The notes under the pieces: model-generated
Told to the model about the DNA's origin: nothing
What the model saw: the letters and a program-made list of their open reading frames with translations, nothing else
Databases searched by the model: none
Source of the DNA: Monoraphidium neglectum
Lineage: Eukaryota; Chlorophyta; Chlorophyceae; Sphaeropleales; Selenastraceae
DNA length: 14,693 nt
Assembly (NCBI RefSeq): GCF_000611645.1
Contig: NW_014012247.1
Span: forward strand, 1 to 14,693
Direction: 5' to 3'
Part shown: piece by piece, positions 1 to 9,600 of the stretch
How the letters are laid out: each line of letters starts with the position of its first letter
Position numbering within the stretch: the stretch's first letter is position 1
Position numbers and translations under genes: made by a program

Positions 1-1030
1 CTGCCCGGCGCGGCGCGGCCCGGCGGTTGCTTGGTGGGGGCCCCGGGGGCATATTACACAGCAACACTGAGGTGTCTTATGTACGTCTGGAAGGGCGCCT
101 CGACCTGTAACCGCCTGGCTGTGCACATGGCAGGGATGGGGATGTTGCTCTCCCCTTGTGACGATAGTTTCAGGCCGACCCATCCAGTGTGTGCAGCAGG
201 CGTTGCTGCTGAGCTCCTTATCATAACGGACGCACCCCAGAACATGGCATTGCGTCCTCTGGGCTGAAACCTTAGAAGGGGTGGTTATTGGCAGGAAGGG
301 CGGCCGGGTGGCTTCCAATGCCATCCAATTCTACCGCTACTAGTATCCTGCCAGCGGCTTCCATACACACATCCTCAACTGCCCTGCAACGACAGCCGGG
401 ACACGATCAAAGATCACGATCCAGTACTTTTCATAACTGAATCTAATTCATCCAGTACCAATTACATACGGGTGATTTGTCAGGCCCTATCCGAAGGCGC
501 AACACAGTGGTGTCGGAGCCAAGGCTTGCTGAACACTGGCCGTCTCAGCTTTGTGAGCAGCAGGCACAGGTAAAACATTACGATGAATCCTTCTTTGGAT
601 CCCTGCCGCACTGGGAAGGGTTGTGCAGCGCATACGCACAGCGGACGCGGGTCGCGGCGTCAGCAGGCGCATCTGGTCATTCGCGCTGGAGGGACCCTGC
701 ATCTCACGCCTGGTGCAAGCGAGTGCATTGGAGCACGGCGGCTGTGGCCCCTGCAACATTCCTCAATCAGCAACGGCGAGCGGCGTTGTCTCGCGTCCGG
801 CGTGTCGGGGGTTCCCCTGAAGCTGCGACTCTGCCTGTGGGGGCAGCAGCCCCCATGCGGGTCTTCGCCTGCCCCTAAAAGCGATATGGGAGCAGTCACG
901 CTTGCATGCACGCTTCAGTCTGCACACTGCACACTCCCTGCGCCAACTCCACGCACGCGCCCACGACACCAATCAGGCCCTGCAACCCAATTGCTGAGTC
1001 CCTGGGGAGCCCTTTGCCGAAGGAGCTCAG
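1..1030. other. Upstream region, no supportable gene
   Basis: Nothing here resembles a known protein, and the open frames in it show neither family motifs nor clean splice partners. The first ~30 bases are extremely GC-rich and could be the tail of an upstream exon. A TGTAA, the usual green-algal polyadenylation signal, lies at 106-110 on the plus strand, so the first ~125 bases may be the 3' UTR of an upstream plus-strand gene. That is inference. The rest probably holds the promoter and 5' UTR of the transporter gene. The stretch around 360-475 is relatively AT-rich. An in-frame stop (TGA, 995-997) precedes the chosen transporter start. Confidence 0.4.
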
Positions 1031-1387
1031 ATGTCGAGCGCCATCGGGAGGGGGGCCTCTGTTGGGGGCCTCATCCTGTTCGGCACCACCACATCCCTCT
1101 TTGCTAAGATTGGTGGGTGGGGGGCAGCAAGCCTGCATTCGCAGCAGCCGCTTCTGCCTCCGCACGCATCACCCCTCCGCCCTACCCTAGAACTGGGGGG
1201 GTGCTGGGAGCAGAGTGCTGACCTGTATGCAGCATAACACGACACCTCGTCGGTGTGCATGGCGTTGGCCAGTGAGGAGGCGCGCCCTGGCGCACCTCGT
1301 GCCGTTGCCCTCCCTTCTCACCACCTCATCATGACACGCGCACACGCGTGCGCGCGTGTGCTCACGCACGCGCGCACGCACGCACGT

Positions 1388-1432
<45 letters not shown>

Positions 1433-4400
1433 CACACGCACACGCACACGGACGCACGCACGCACGCACACCACGGGCTCGCCCTTACCCTTACCCTTGC
1501 GCGCATGACCCTATACAGTGTATGAGCTGGAGTCTGTCGGCCGTGATGGTCAGCCCAAGCTTTTCCAGAAGCCCTGGGCCATGACCCTCTCCATGTTCCT
1601 AGGTGGGTAACTTTGTGGGTGGATGGCTGGGTGGGTGGATGGCTGGGTGGGTGGATGGCTGGGTGGGCAGGTGGGTGGCTAGGGCTGGAGGGATGCTGTG
1701 GACGGCTGAGAGGGGTTTCGAAAGTGAGCCTTCACCAGCGGCGGTTTTGAAATCTGATGGACAAGGGGGCTGCGCTGCAAGGGGCTCATCCATTGGCTCC
1801 CACATCCAGCAGCAGATCGTGGGCTTGGGCTGCAAATGGATGGGCAGAAGTGTCGGCGCTGATGCGGTTGGCTAGCGACCTGGATTGGGCCCATCCATAG
1901 AAATAGAGTCTATTTTGGGTCTGGCGTAATCGCACCGCTGCATCCCTCTTTGTTTGCCAGGGCTGGTCCCCACCACCCCGCCCTGCCCCACTGCGGCCCC
2001 CAACCCCCATGGCCACACCACCAGGCATGACCCTGTGCCTTCCGCTGGCGTACTACCGGGAACACCGCCAGCGAAAGGAGCAGCAGAGCAAGGGCTCACT
2101 GAGCGTGCCGCTCATAGGGGCGCACCAGGTGCGCCTCCTTGCACGATGGAGTGCTCTCAAACAAAGGGCAACTTGCGAGAGGCTGATTGTGCGCTGCAGC
2201 GCCCACGAACTCCGTCCGCCTGTTGCAGACAGGCAGGCGGCTTCAAGGCTTCTGTTATACAGGGTTACTTGCAGACTGCTTGCAAAATGGCCAGTTGTAC
2301 GCGGACCTTCCTGGGCGCGGCCTCTCCAACACATAGCCTCACCCACCCAAACCGTCACCCCGCCCGCGCCCCGCCAGGCCGCCGCCCCCTCCGAGCCGCC
2401 GCCCGTCGCCAAGGGCAGCCTCAAGGAGACGCTGCTGCTGTGCGTCCCCTCCTTCTTCGACCTCGTGGCCACCGTGCTAATGAACATCGGCCTGCTGTCC
2501 GTGACCGCCAGCGTCTACCAGATGATGCGCGGCGCAGAGATGCTCTTTGCCGCGGCGTTCGCGGTGGCGTTCCTGCACCGCCACCTGAACCGGTGGCATG
2601 GCCTCGGGATCGCGTTCTGCGTGGTGGGTCGAGCGGCCTAGGGATGTGGGGAGGGACGAGGTTGCTTTGGGAGGGTTGGGGCGCTGAACGGAGTGTATGA
2701 CTCATTTGGTCCATTTAGATACAAGCACCGAAAGCGACTGTGAGCAGCACGGCAAGCCGCGGCTCCGCTGCCCGCATCATCTCGCGCACATGGTGCAGCG
2801 GCACCGACGATTGCGTGCACACAAGCATATGTGCTGCCTTGTGTCCTTGCTTCGGCTGCATCCTCCCTGATTGAGAGCATGTCTCAGACACGGCTTGGCC
2901 CCTGATTCCCGCAGATTGGCATCGGCTTGGTCGGCATGTCCAGCGTGCTGGGTGGCGAGGGCAGCAGCACGCACCAAGTTTCTACCCCGCAGATGTTGTT
3001 TGGGATCGGCCTCATCATCTTGTCACAAGTGAGGGCCGCCTGGACTTGGTTGGGGGGGCTTCCCGTCAGATCTCAGATGGTTGTGTCAAAGTGCCAGCGA
3101 GCATACTGGTCACATGGGCACATCTTACAAATTTGCTGGGCAGCCATGTGAGGGTTCAATGCCTCGGCAACGATGCTACACACACACACACACACACACA
3201 CACAGCGCGATCATGCGCTCGCTTACATACATGCACCACAACGTATTTACGCACGCACTCTCACGTGCACAGCTTGACAAGCACCGCCTCATTCGCCACG
3301 ACCAATCACGTGCCCCGCAGGCTGTCCAAGCGGCCCAGCTGACGTTTGAGGACTTCTTCATGGCAGACCTGGTGGGGGCCAGATGACAGGAACAGGGGGC
3401 GGGGCATTGCACGCAACTTGCCCGCAGCCACAAGTCAAGGGGTCAAGGATGGACGACCTCTGTCGTGCATTCCCCCTTGAAAACAGCGCCTCCGCCGCCA
3501 TGTCAACGGGTACGCCCCCCCCCCCCCCGAAATGCGGCCCCCCCATAATGCACAGGACATGGATCCATTGAAAATTGTAGGCTTTGAGGGCGTGTTTGGC
3601 AGCGTCATGATGATCGGCGTGATGATGCCCATAGCTTACTTCCTGCCAGGTGGGGGCGGCACCTGCCGTGCAGGGCCCGGTCGACGCCGCTGAATCTGAC
3701 ACCACAGATTTCTTATGCTGTCGATGCAGACTCGGCTTCCAGGGTTGCCTGGACTACCTGCCATTGACGTCACAGGACCACGCATCTGCGTCGCAAGGTT
3801 GGCAGCTGACTGGTCGGCGCTTGTGCCAATCGTCGAGTTTGTTGCAAACTCATCACTACCCCGGCCTCATTCGACCTATGTCTCAGGGGAGGAGGGCACC
3901 GGCCTTCACGAGGACAGCCTGGACTCCCTGGTCATGATCAAGAACAGCACAGCGCTGCAGGGGGTGCTGGGCACTGACATGTTGGCGCTGCTGCTCTACA
4001 ACCTGTGAGGGGGCCGGTGGCGCGCGCACGTGTGTGTGTGTGTGTGGATGGGGCTGGAGGTTCCTCGGCTGGGGGGCCTGTGGGTGTGTTTTTCAGGTTG
4101 GCCTGGATGGTGTTGGTAGGAGCAAGGGGGACTGCTGCAGTTCCAAACATGTTGGCGCTGCTGATTTACAACCTTCGAGCTGGACTGCTGCAGTTTCAGG
4201 GACTTCATTTCATCTTGCAGAGGTCAAATGCGTCAGGCGTTCCAATCCAAATTGGGGGATGACACGTCGACCAGGATTGTTTGAAATTTGTGGTATCCGG
4301 CCTCCACCCCAATCATTGATCGAGCTACGTAGGCGTTCCGCCCTGACTTAATGATTGAGATGCCAGCCGTGCATGTATGAACGCCCACCCCAGGGCTCCG

Positions 4401-5647
4401 CACCGCACAATTTGCTGAGGCCAATCGCGCATGTGCATGGTCCTGTGATGCACCCCTGGCACGCAGCATGTAGCGCGCCCCTCTTCACCACCAACGCACA
4501 TGTCATGTCTGTGCACATGCCGTGATCGTCAACGCCCATGCCGAGAGCAGCAACTCAGTCCTACTGCACAATCACACACGCGCCTCCTGCTCCACCGGCA
4601 ACACCACCCACCCGCCCATAGGTCTGGCATGATGGTGACCGGCCACCTGGGGGCCGTCTTCCGTACGGTCCTGGAGACGATGCGCACCCTTTTCGTGTGG
4701 CTGGTCGGCCTGCTGCTCTTTTACACGCCCCTGGGCATGGGCCGCCTGGGGGAGAAGTGGACAGCTTGGTCGCCCCTTCAGGCGCTCGGGTGCGTCGGGC
4801 GGGCCGGCCAGGGGCGATTTGAACAAAGATACGAAAAGGGCACTGGGGCACTGCGTATTGTAGCAGGCGCCTGCCTGCTGGGCCGTGCGCACAGAGCGAG
4901 TGGGGTGCACCCCCGCTCCGTGCTGTGGGCCCGCGGCGGGCTTGCAGTTTTTCTGTTGTCGTGGATGCTACAGTGGGAGCGCCGCCCCCTGCGCACGGGC
5001 GGTGTGGAACTGACGTGGGAAGAGCTGCAGCCGACCTCACTCTCCTAATGTGTTTGGCTTTGCCCCGCGGCCTGTGTTGGTTGTGCTGCATGACCAACCA
5101 TCTACGTCGGCCAAATAGCCGTCCAGCACCCTCTCAACCAACAAGACAATCCATCTCTTGAACAATTGAATCGACGATAATCCTATCCGCCAACCACAGG
5201 TTCGTCGTGCTGGTGGCCGGCACTCTCGTATACGGCAAGGGCGACGAGGCCGCGTCAAAGGGCGACATCGACGCCGCCGCCTCGGGTGACCGCGACGCGC
5301 CCGCCGGTTACACCCGGGAAGACCCAGAGGCAGCGGCGGCGCCCCTGCTGCCGGGCATGGACGCCGCCGTCGACGTGCAGAGTGAGCCGACGCTGATCGC
5401 CACAGGTCGCTCGGGACCCATCAGCATGCCTGTCGGCATCCGGAGCGCGTCTCCGAGCCAGCGGGGCGGAAGCTTCCGGGCGTCAATGACGATCGCCCAG
5501 GGAAGCTACAGGGGCAGCTACACGCTGGTCGGCAGCGGGCCCCGGGGCTTGTCGCTTGACGCGGCCCCGGGCGAGCTGACGGTGAGGGAAACGGCGACGC
5601 GGCGCGGCGGCGAGGGCGCTGGCGGCGTGGAGGCTCACAGCACTTGA
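1031..5647 (+). CDS. SLC35F6: SLC35F6-like EamA/DMT-family membrane transporter, 10 coding exons
   Basis: Exons: 1031-1112, 1519-1602, 2025-2128, 2378-2623, 2915-3028, 3321-3371, 3556-3649, 3887-4004, 4622-4789, 5200-5647. All introns are GT-AG, phases agree, and the total is 502 codons plus TGA. Ten hydrophobic segments are visible near residues 8-27, 47-65, 109-130, 137-156, 163-184, 199-221, 239-257, 283-303, 312-333 and 348-366, the drug/metabolite-transporter layout. Family blocks matching SLC35F6 are PSFFDLVATVLMNIGL (114-129), YQMMRGAEMLFA (137-148), KIVGFEGVFG (233-242) and RTVLETMRTLFVW (311-323). The human family member is a lysosomal/endomembrane protein of unsettled substrate, so substrate here is unknown. 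Residues 367-502 form a hydrophilic Gly/Ser/Ala-rich tail longer than in the human protein. The start is the first in-frame ATG after TGA at 995; the preceding CTCAG could also be a splice acceptor, so an upstream exon is not excluded. Confidence 0.9.
1329..1472. repeat. CA/CG-rich alternating tract with (CA)21, transporter intron 1
   Basis: A nearly unbroken alternating purine-pyrimidine stretch. Mixed ACGCGC and GTGCGC blocks come first, then a perfect (CA)21 at 1389-1430, then CACG and GCACG repeats. It lies inside intron 1 (1113-1518), whose acceptor is CTATACAG followed by exon 2 at 1519. Such sequence has Z-DNA-forming and length-polymorphism potential. No coding role is supported. Confidence 0.9.
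1615..1662 (+). repeat. 16-bp minisatellite, three perfect copies, just after the exon 2 donor
   Basis: The unit GTGGGTGGATGGCTGG is repeated at 1615-1630, 1631-1646 and 1647-1662, with degenerate copies running on to about 1680. It starts 12 bases after the intron 2 donor (GTGGGT at 1603), and each unit begins with the same GTGGGT hexamer. It is G-rich on the sense strand. Confidence 0.9.
3179..3204. repeat. (CA)13 microsatellite, transporter intron 5
   Basis: A perfect CA dinucleotide run in the middle of intron 5 (3029-3320). It is a simple sequence repeat with no other function visible. Confidence 0.95.
3515..3528. repeat. C14 homopolymer, transporter intron 6
   Basis: Fourteen consecutive C residues followed at once by a second C run (from 3538). 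It lies 28 bases upstream of exon 7 in intron 6, so it may act as part of the polypyrimidine tract. The exact length may be affected by sequencing error. Confidence 0.85.
4030..4046. repeat. Short GT microsatellite, transporter intron 8
   Basis: A G(TG)8 run beginning 26 bases after the exon 8 donor (GTGAGG at 4005), preceded by a CGCGCGCAC block. It is a simple repeat inside the 617-base intron 8. Confidence 0.9.
4129..4195 (+). repeat. Relic copy of the exon 8 end in intron 8, flanked by 14-bp direct repeats
   Basis: Positions 4147-4174 match the last 28 bases of exon 8 (3977-4004) at 26 of 28 positions and would encode MLALLIYNL versus the real MLALLLYNL. The real exon is followed by a GTGAGG donor, while the copy is followed by TCGAGC, so the donor is missing. 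The copy is bracketed by a perfect 14-base direct repeat, GGACTGCTGCAGTT, at 4129-4142 and 4182-4195. It sits 170 bases downstream of its source, in the same orientation. It looks like a dead exon fragment inserted during break repair; the mechanism is inferred. Confidence 0.85.
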
Positions 5648-6604
5648 CCTGCGTGGGCTGCCGGTAACCGAGCGGCGAAGTCTTGAGAATGGTCGATGGA
5701 ATCAAATCAATTTCCTGGGTCGAATTTGCCATTTTTTTTGCTGGATCTTACATGCAAAGCTGGATCTTACAGGCTGATGGTGGATATGCGGGGCTCCGTA
5801 AGTTGAGGAGTGCTTGAGGGCGGGGGCAGCAAGCGGATGGCGGCGGCACCACTCAGCAGGGCTGCAAGCGGCGCTCGGGTGGGTTAGCGGCGGGTAGGTT
5901 AGCGGCGGTGGCGAGAGGTGGGGCATGGCGTTGGGCTAGGAAAGTGCCAATGGCCGCATCTCTGGGCGCGGCACCCCCCGCTTGGCGCGATGTCGCTCGC
6001 GCAACGATGCGGCGGCAATCTCGGCGGCGCCGCCTGCCCCATCGGCAGCGGACTGCAGGGCGCGGGCAAGTGGCTGCAGGCTGGGCGCCCAGTTTTGCAC
6101 TGCTGAATTCCAGGCGGTGAACGCCTGCTTTCCTACCTTAACAGTGTGCCCGGTTTGGCTGCCCCCCAAAACTAACGCCAGCAGCAGTCAGGTCGGGCCG
6201 AGTCCACTTTTGCTAGGTCAAACGTTCCACAACCGAGGCGCTCTTTGCGCACTGCATTTTTAGCGGCTGGAAAGCAAGGGTCGCGGCCACGGCGAGATGG
6301 GGCCCCACCCAGATGCCGATTCCCACCAACGGCCCGGTGCAAGCTTGACCCCACCATCCCGAAGCAGAGAGACGGCCAGCTCGTTCAACACGCCCTTGCA
6401 CCAACCCTCAGCCATCATGTCGGGCCCCCATGCACATGATGAATATGTGTGTATGCTGAGGGCAAACGAAAGCATTGCATTTGCAAAACCACCCGCACTG
6501 CAAGCACGACCAAAATCACCCACAGGCAGATACAAACGGGAGACCAAGAGCAAGTACCGCGCCCACAGACGGGCCAACAGCAGCCACTTTGCAGCGGCGC
6601 TCCC
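5648..6604. other. Convergent (tail-to-tail) intergenic spacer
   Basis: This 957-base interval lies between the stop codons of the transporter (plus) and HEAT (minus) genes and should contain both 3' UTRs. Open frames on either strand show no recognisable domain and no convincing splice structure. It holds a small tandem repeat of GGTTAGCGGCGG at 5882-5893 and 5897-5908 and the candidate minus-strand polyadenylation signals described separately. No TGTAA was seen on the plus strand for the transporter gene. Confidence 0.6.
5740..5771 (-). terminator. Candidate paired TGTAA polyadenylation signals for the HEAT gene
   Basis: TTACA at 5748-5752 and again at 5767-5771 reads TGTAA on the minus strand, the signal common in green-algal mRNAs. 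Both copies lie inside a 13-base direct repeat, GCTGGATCTTACA (5740-5752 and 5759-5771, period 19). They are the first TGTAA motifs seen downstream of the HEAT stop codon at 6605, implying a 3' UTR of a little over 800 bases, long but possible. A role in polyadenylation is inferred from the motif alone. Confidence 0.4.
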
Positions 6605-9600
6605 TCACTGCGCGTCCGTGCCAGCCTGCGCCCAGGGGGCCTTCGTCACACCCAGCCCCCCCGGCTGCTGCTGCCCCCCGCCGGCCCGCAGCCACGGCGC
6701 CGCGCCGCCGGCCGCGCCCGGCGCCGGCTGCTGCTGCAGCTGCCCCGCCATGCTCGCCGCGGCCAGGCCGCCGGGCGCGGGCGGCGGGATGTTTGCGTCC
6801 GACTCCATCGCCGCGCGCTGCTGCTCGTCGAGGCGCCCCGCAAAAATCCTCGGCCCCAGCAGGTCCCGCAGCTCCGCGATGCACCGCCCCGCCGCAACCT
6901 CGGACAGCTGGTGGCCGCACCGCAGGTCCGCGAACGCAGGCGCGAGGAACGCCTCCAGGTGCCGCTTGAACTCCTTGGATCCGAGGTTGCGCGCGATCTG
7001 GGGGAGGGCCCTCCAGATCGTCTCGTGCATGTTGAAGGCGTGCTGGAAGGTGGAGAGGCGGGATAGATCTGCCAAGGTGGGCATGAACTCGGGGACCAGG
7101 GCCGGGCGGACTGCCGAGAGCTCCTTCAGGAGGTGGACTGCGCCATCAGACGCCTCCCAGGGCTGCTTGTCCCTGTGAGAGAGGTGAGGGGCACGGGGGA
7201 GGCAGGGGGCGGCGCAGCCAGGGTCAGCTGTTTGGCTGGGGTGGCGCAGCGGTTGTTGGCTGTTTGGCTGGGGTGGCGCAGTAAGTGTCGGCTGTTCAGA
7301 GTCCGTCCCGGTTGCAGCCGGGGGAGGGAGGGCTGGCAAGATCGAGCTGTCCCACCAACAGGACCGGCGCTCCCAGAGCGCCGAGCGCCCAAACTCGATG
7401 CTCCCTTGAGATCCACAAAACGCAACAACGTGCTCAACGACCCGCAAAGCCTCTGCGCGCCGGCAACCCCTGAACGTTTGCATCGAATCGTGCGCGGCGC
7501 GCCCCGTCGCTGGCGGGCGGCCGGCGCTGCCCACCGCGCGAATCCGTAGTCGTTGCAGCCGTCGCTCTTAACCAGGTGGCTCGTGCTGAACCGCGCCACC
7601 AGGCTGCCGCAGCTGAACATGTCCTGGCCGGTGTGGACCGCCGGGTCGTTGTCGCGCGCGCGGCGGGCGGCGACGCCGAAGGTGGTGGTGTTCTCGAGGC
7701 CGGAGTACTTTTGGGACTCGGGCCCCTGGCTGAACGCCTTTGGCAGCAGCTCCCTGCATTGGTTGAGAGGATTGGATCATCACAGGGTATGATGGGCGGA
7801 AGTGATTTAAAGAATACATGATAAGATATGATATGATATGTCATAAATTGGGCAGTTGCAATCGGGCATCAACCTGCAGGCAGTGTTGTCATCACAGACG
7901 TTTGGTTGCAACAGTTCCACCAGCCGGGGGTGCTGCTGTGCATCTGACGCCAGGCTGATCGGCGGGGCTGGCGGCCCGGCGACAGCTCAGCACGTCAGCG
8001 CAGGCCAGTCCGCCTGGCCACTCACACCCCCAGCACACCCGGCTGCCCAGCACCCCGACCACCACAAAGGCCCGGCTCACTTCAGCACCGCGACCACGAA
8101 GGCCGCCCCCTCGTCGCCGTACGCGCCCACCGCGCGGCCCAGCGCCGCGGCCGTGTCCTCGCGGACCGTGGGGATGTTGTCCCACACGTGGTCTGACCAG
8201 AGGGAAAACAGCTCCGGCAGCACGGGGCGCGCCTCCTGGGGGTATGCTGCCACGCACCTGGGGGAATCCAGTGGTATTGATGGGCTCAGGGACGAGGTCA
8301 TGCATGCGTGTGTATATGCGCGTGTATGTATGCGATTGTGTAAATGCGTATGTGAGGGTGCGTACAGGGTGAGTGCATGGGGCGAGGGGCGTGTGCATGC
8401 GTGATTGTGTATGCGTGTGTGCATGTAGTTGTGCGTAGTGGGTGAATGTGATTGTGTGCAGAGGAAAAGCGCTGGTGCATCTGCACGGGCATGCGAGAGC
8501 ATGTGGATCCACGTGTAGGGAGGGTGCAGGTGCAAGTTGCGGAGAGGGTGGTGGACGGGGAAACGCAGCTGGCCCTGGCACCTGGCAATCAATCACGCAC
8601 GGTGTGTGCGGAGTGCCAGTGCTGGTTGAGCGGCCACAGCGAAGAGCGCGCCGCTCGCGGCGGTGGCGCCGCCCGCCACGTGTCGGGACGCAGCGGGTGG
8701 CACCTGGCGACCACCGCCGCTCTGCTGGGCGTGCAAGCGGCTGGGATGCCTCACTCATGCAACATGCTCAGAAACACAACATTGCGCCCCAAACGCATCA
8801 TTTGGACCAAACGCATCGTCCTCCCTGAGATTCCCCGAACCCCCGCCTGCGCTGCGATGGGATGCAACGCCCACGCTGCCCCCCAACGCACCCCACCAAA
8901 CCCGGCCACGCCCTGCCCGTTGGCAGGCAGCGGCCAGCCCAACCGCGCCCCGCCCTCCGCCCCTCGCCTCCGCCTCTCACCGTCCGCACGCCACGCACGC
9001 CGCGTCCCGCACCGGCCAGCTCATGTCCTTGAAGCACGTGATCAGCGCCCGCAGCAGCGCCGGCACGTGGGGCGCCACCGCCGCCTTGTCAACCTTCTCC
9101 ATCAGCTCCGCCATGCAGGCGCACGCGGACTCCCGGACTGCATGGTTGTTGGCTTTGGACTGGGCTATGTAGTACGACACCTGCGGGGGGTTTATGGGCG
9201 GGTGGAAAGGGGGGCGCAGTAAGACTCAAGGCCGGCTCTGCAACGCTAAGGGGTAGCCCCCAGCAGCTCCTCCCCAGAATAACAGGCGGCCTTGTCCCAC
9301 TTTGTCGTCAGGGACACGCACACGCCTCCGAGGCAGCGCCCCGACCAACAAAAACCCAGGTCCGCAATAAAATGGAACGGCGGGCGGGCCGAATTGGCAG
9401 TGCAATCGACGGCGTTGCGGTGCCTCACCACGTCGTCGATGTGCTGCGCCACCAGCCCGCGCCCCCTCTCTCCCACCACGCGCCGCCACGACTCCTGGGC
9501 GTACAGCCGCACGCCCTCGGCCACGTAGTATCGGTTGAGGCACATTGCCGGCAGCAGCGCGGGGTAGAAGGCAGACGCAGCCGCGGGCGGCAGGCGCGTC

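Noticed and set aside
477..1107. Overlapping plus-strand open frames of 133 and 174 codons upstream of the transporter
   Set aside because: No recognisable family, no clear splice connection and unremarkable composition. They are best treated as chance frames in promoter or 5' UTR sequence.
1482..1500. CCCTTA repeats resembling an interstitial telomere
   Set aside because: The unit is CCCTTA, not the plant CCCTAAA or Chlamydomonas CCCTAAAA type, and there are fewer than three copies. It works better as a pyrimidine tract before the exon 2 acceptor.
1954..2700. 248-codon plus-strand open frame across transporter exons 3 and 4
   Set aside because: It is in the wrong frame for the exons. The alternative frame gives clear membrane helices and family motifs with matching splice phases.
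6297..7178. 293-codon plus-strand open frame
   Set aside because: It lies antisense over the last HEAT exon, whose frame, splice sites and family-like sequence are convincing. GC-rich coding DNA often leaves long open antisense frames, and the translation is low-complexity Pro/Ala/Arg.
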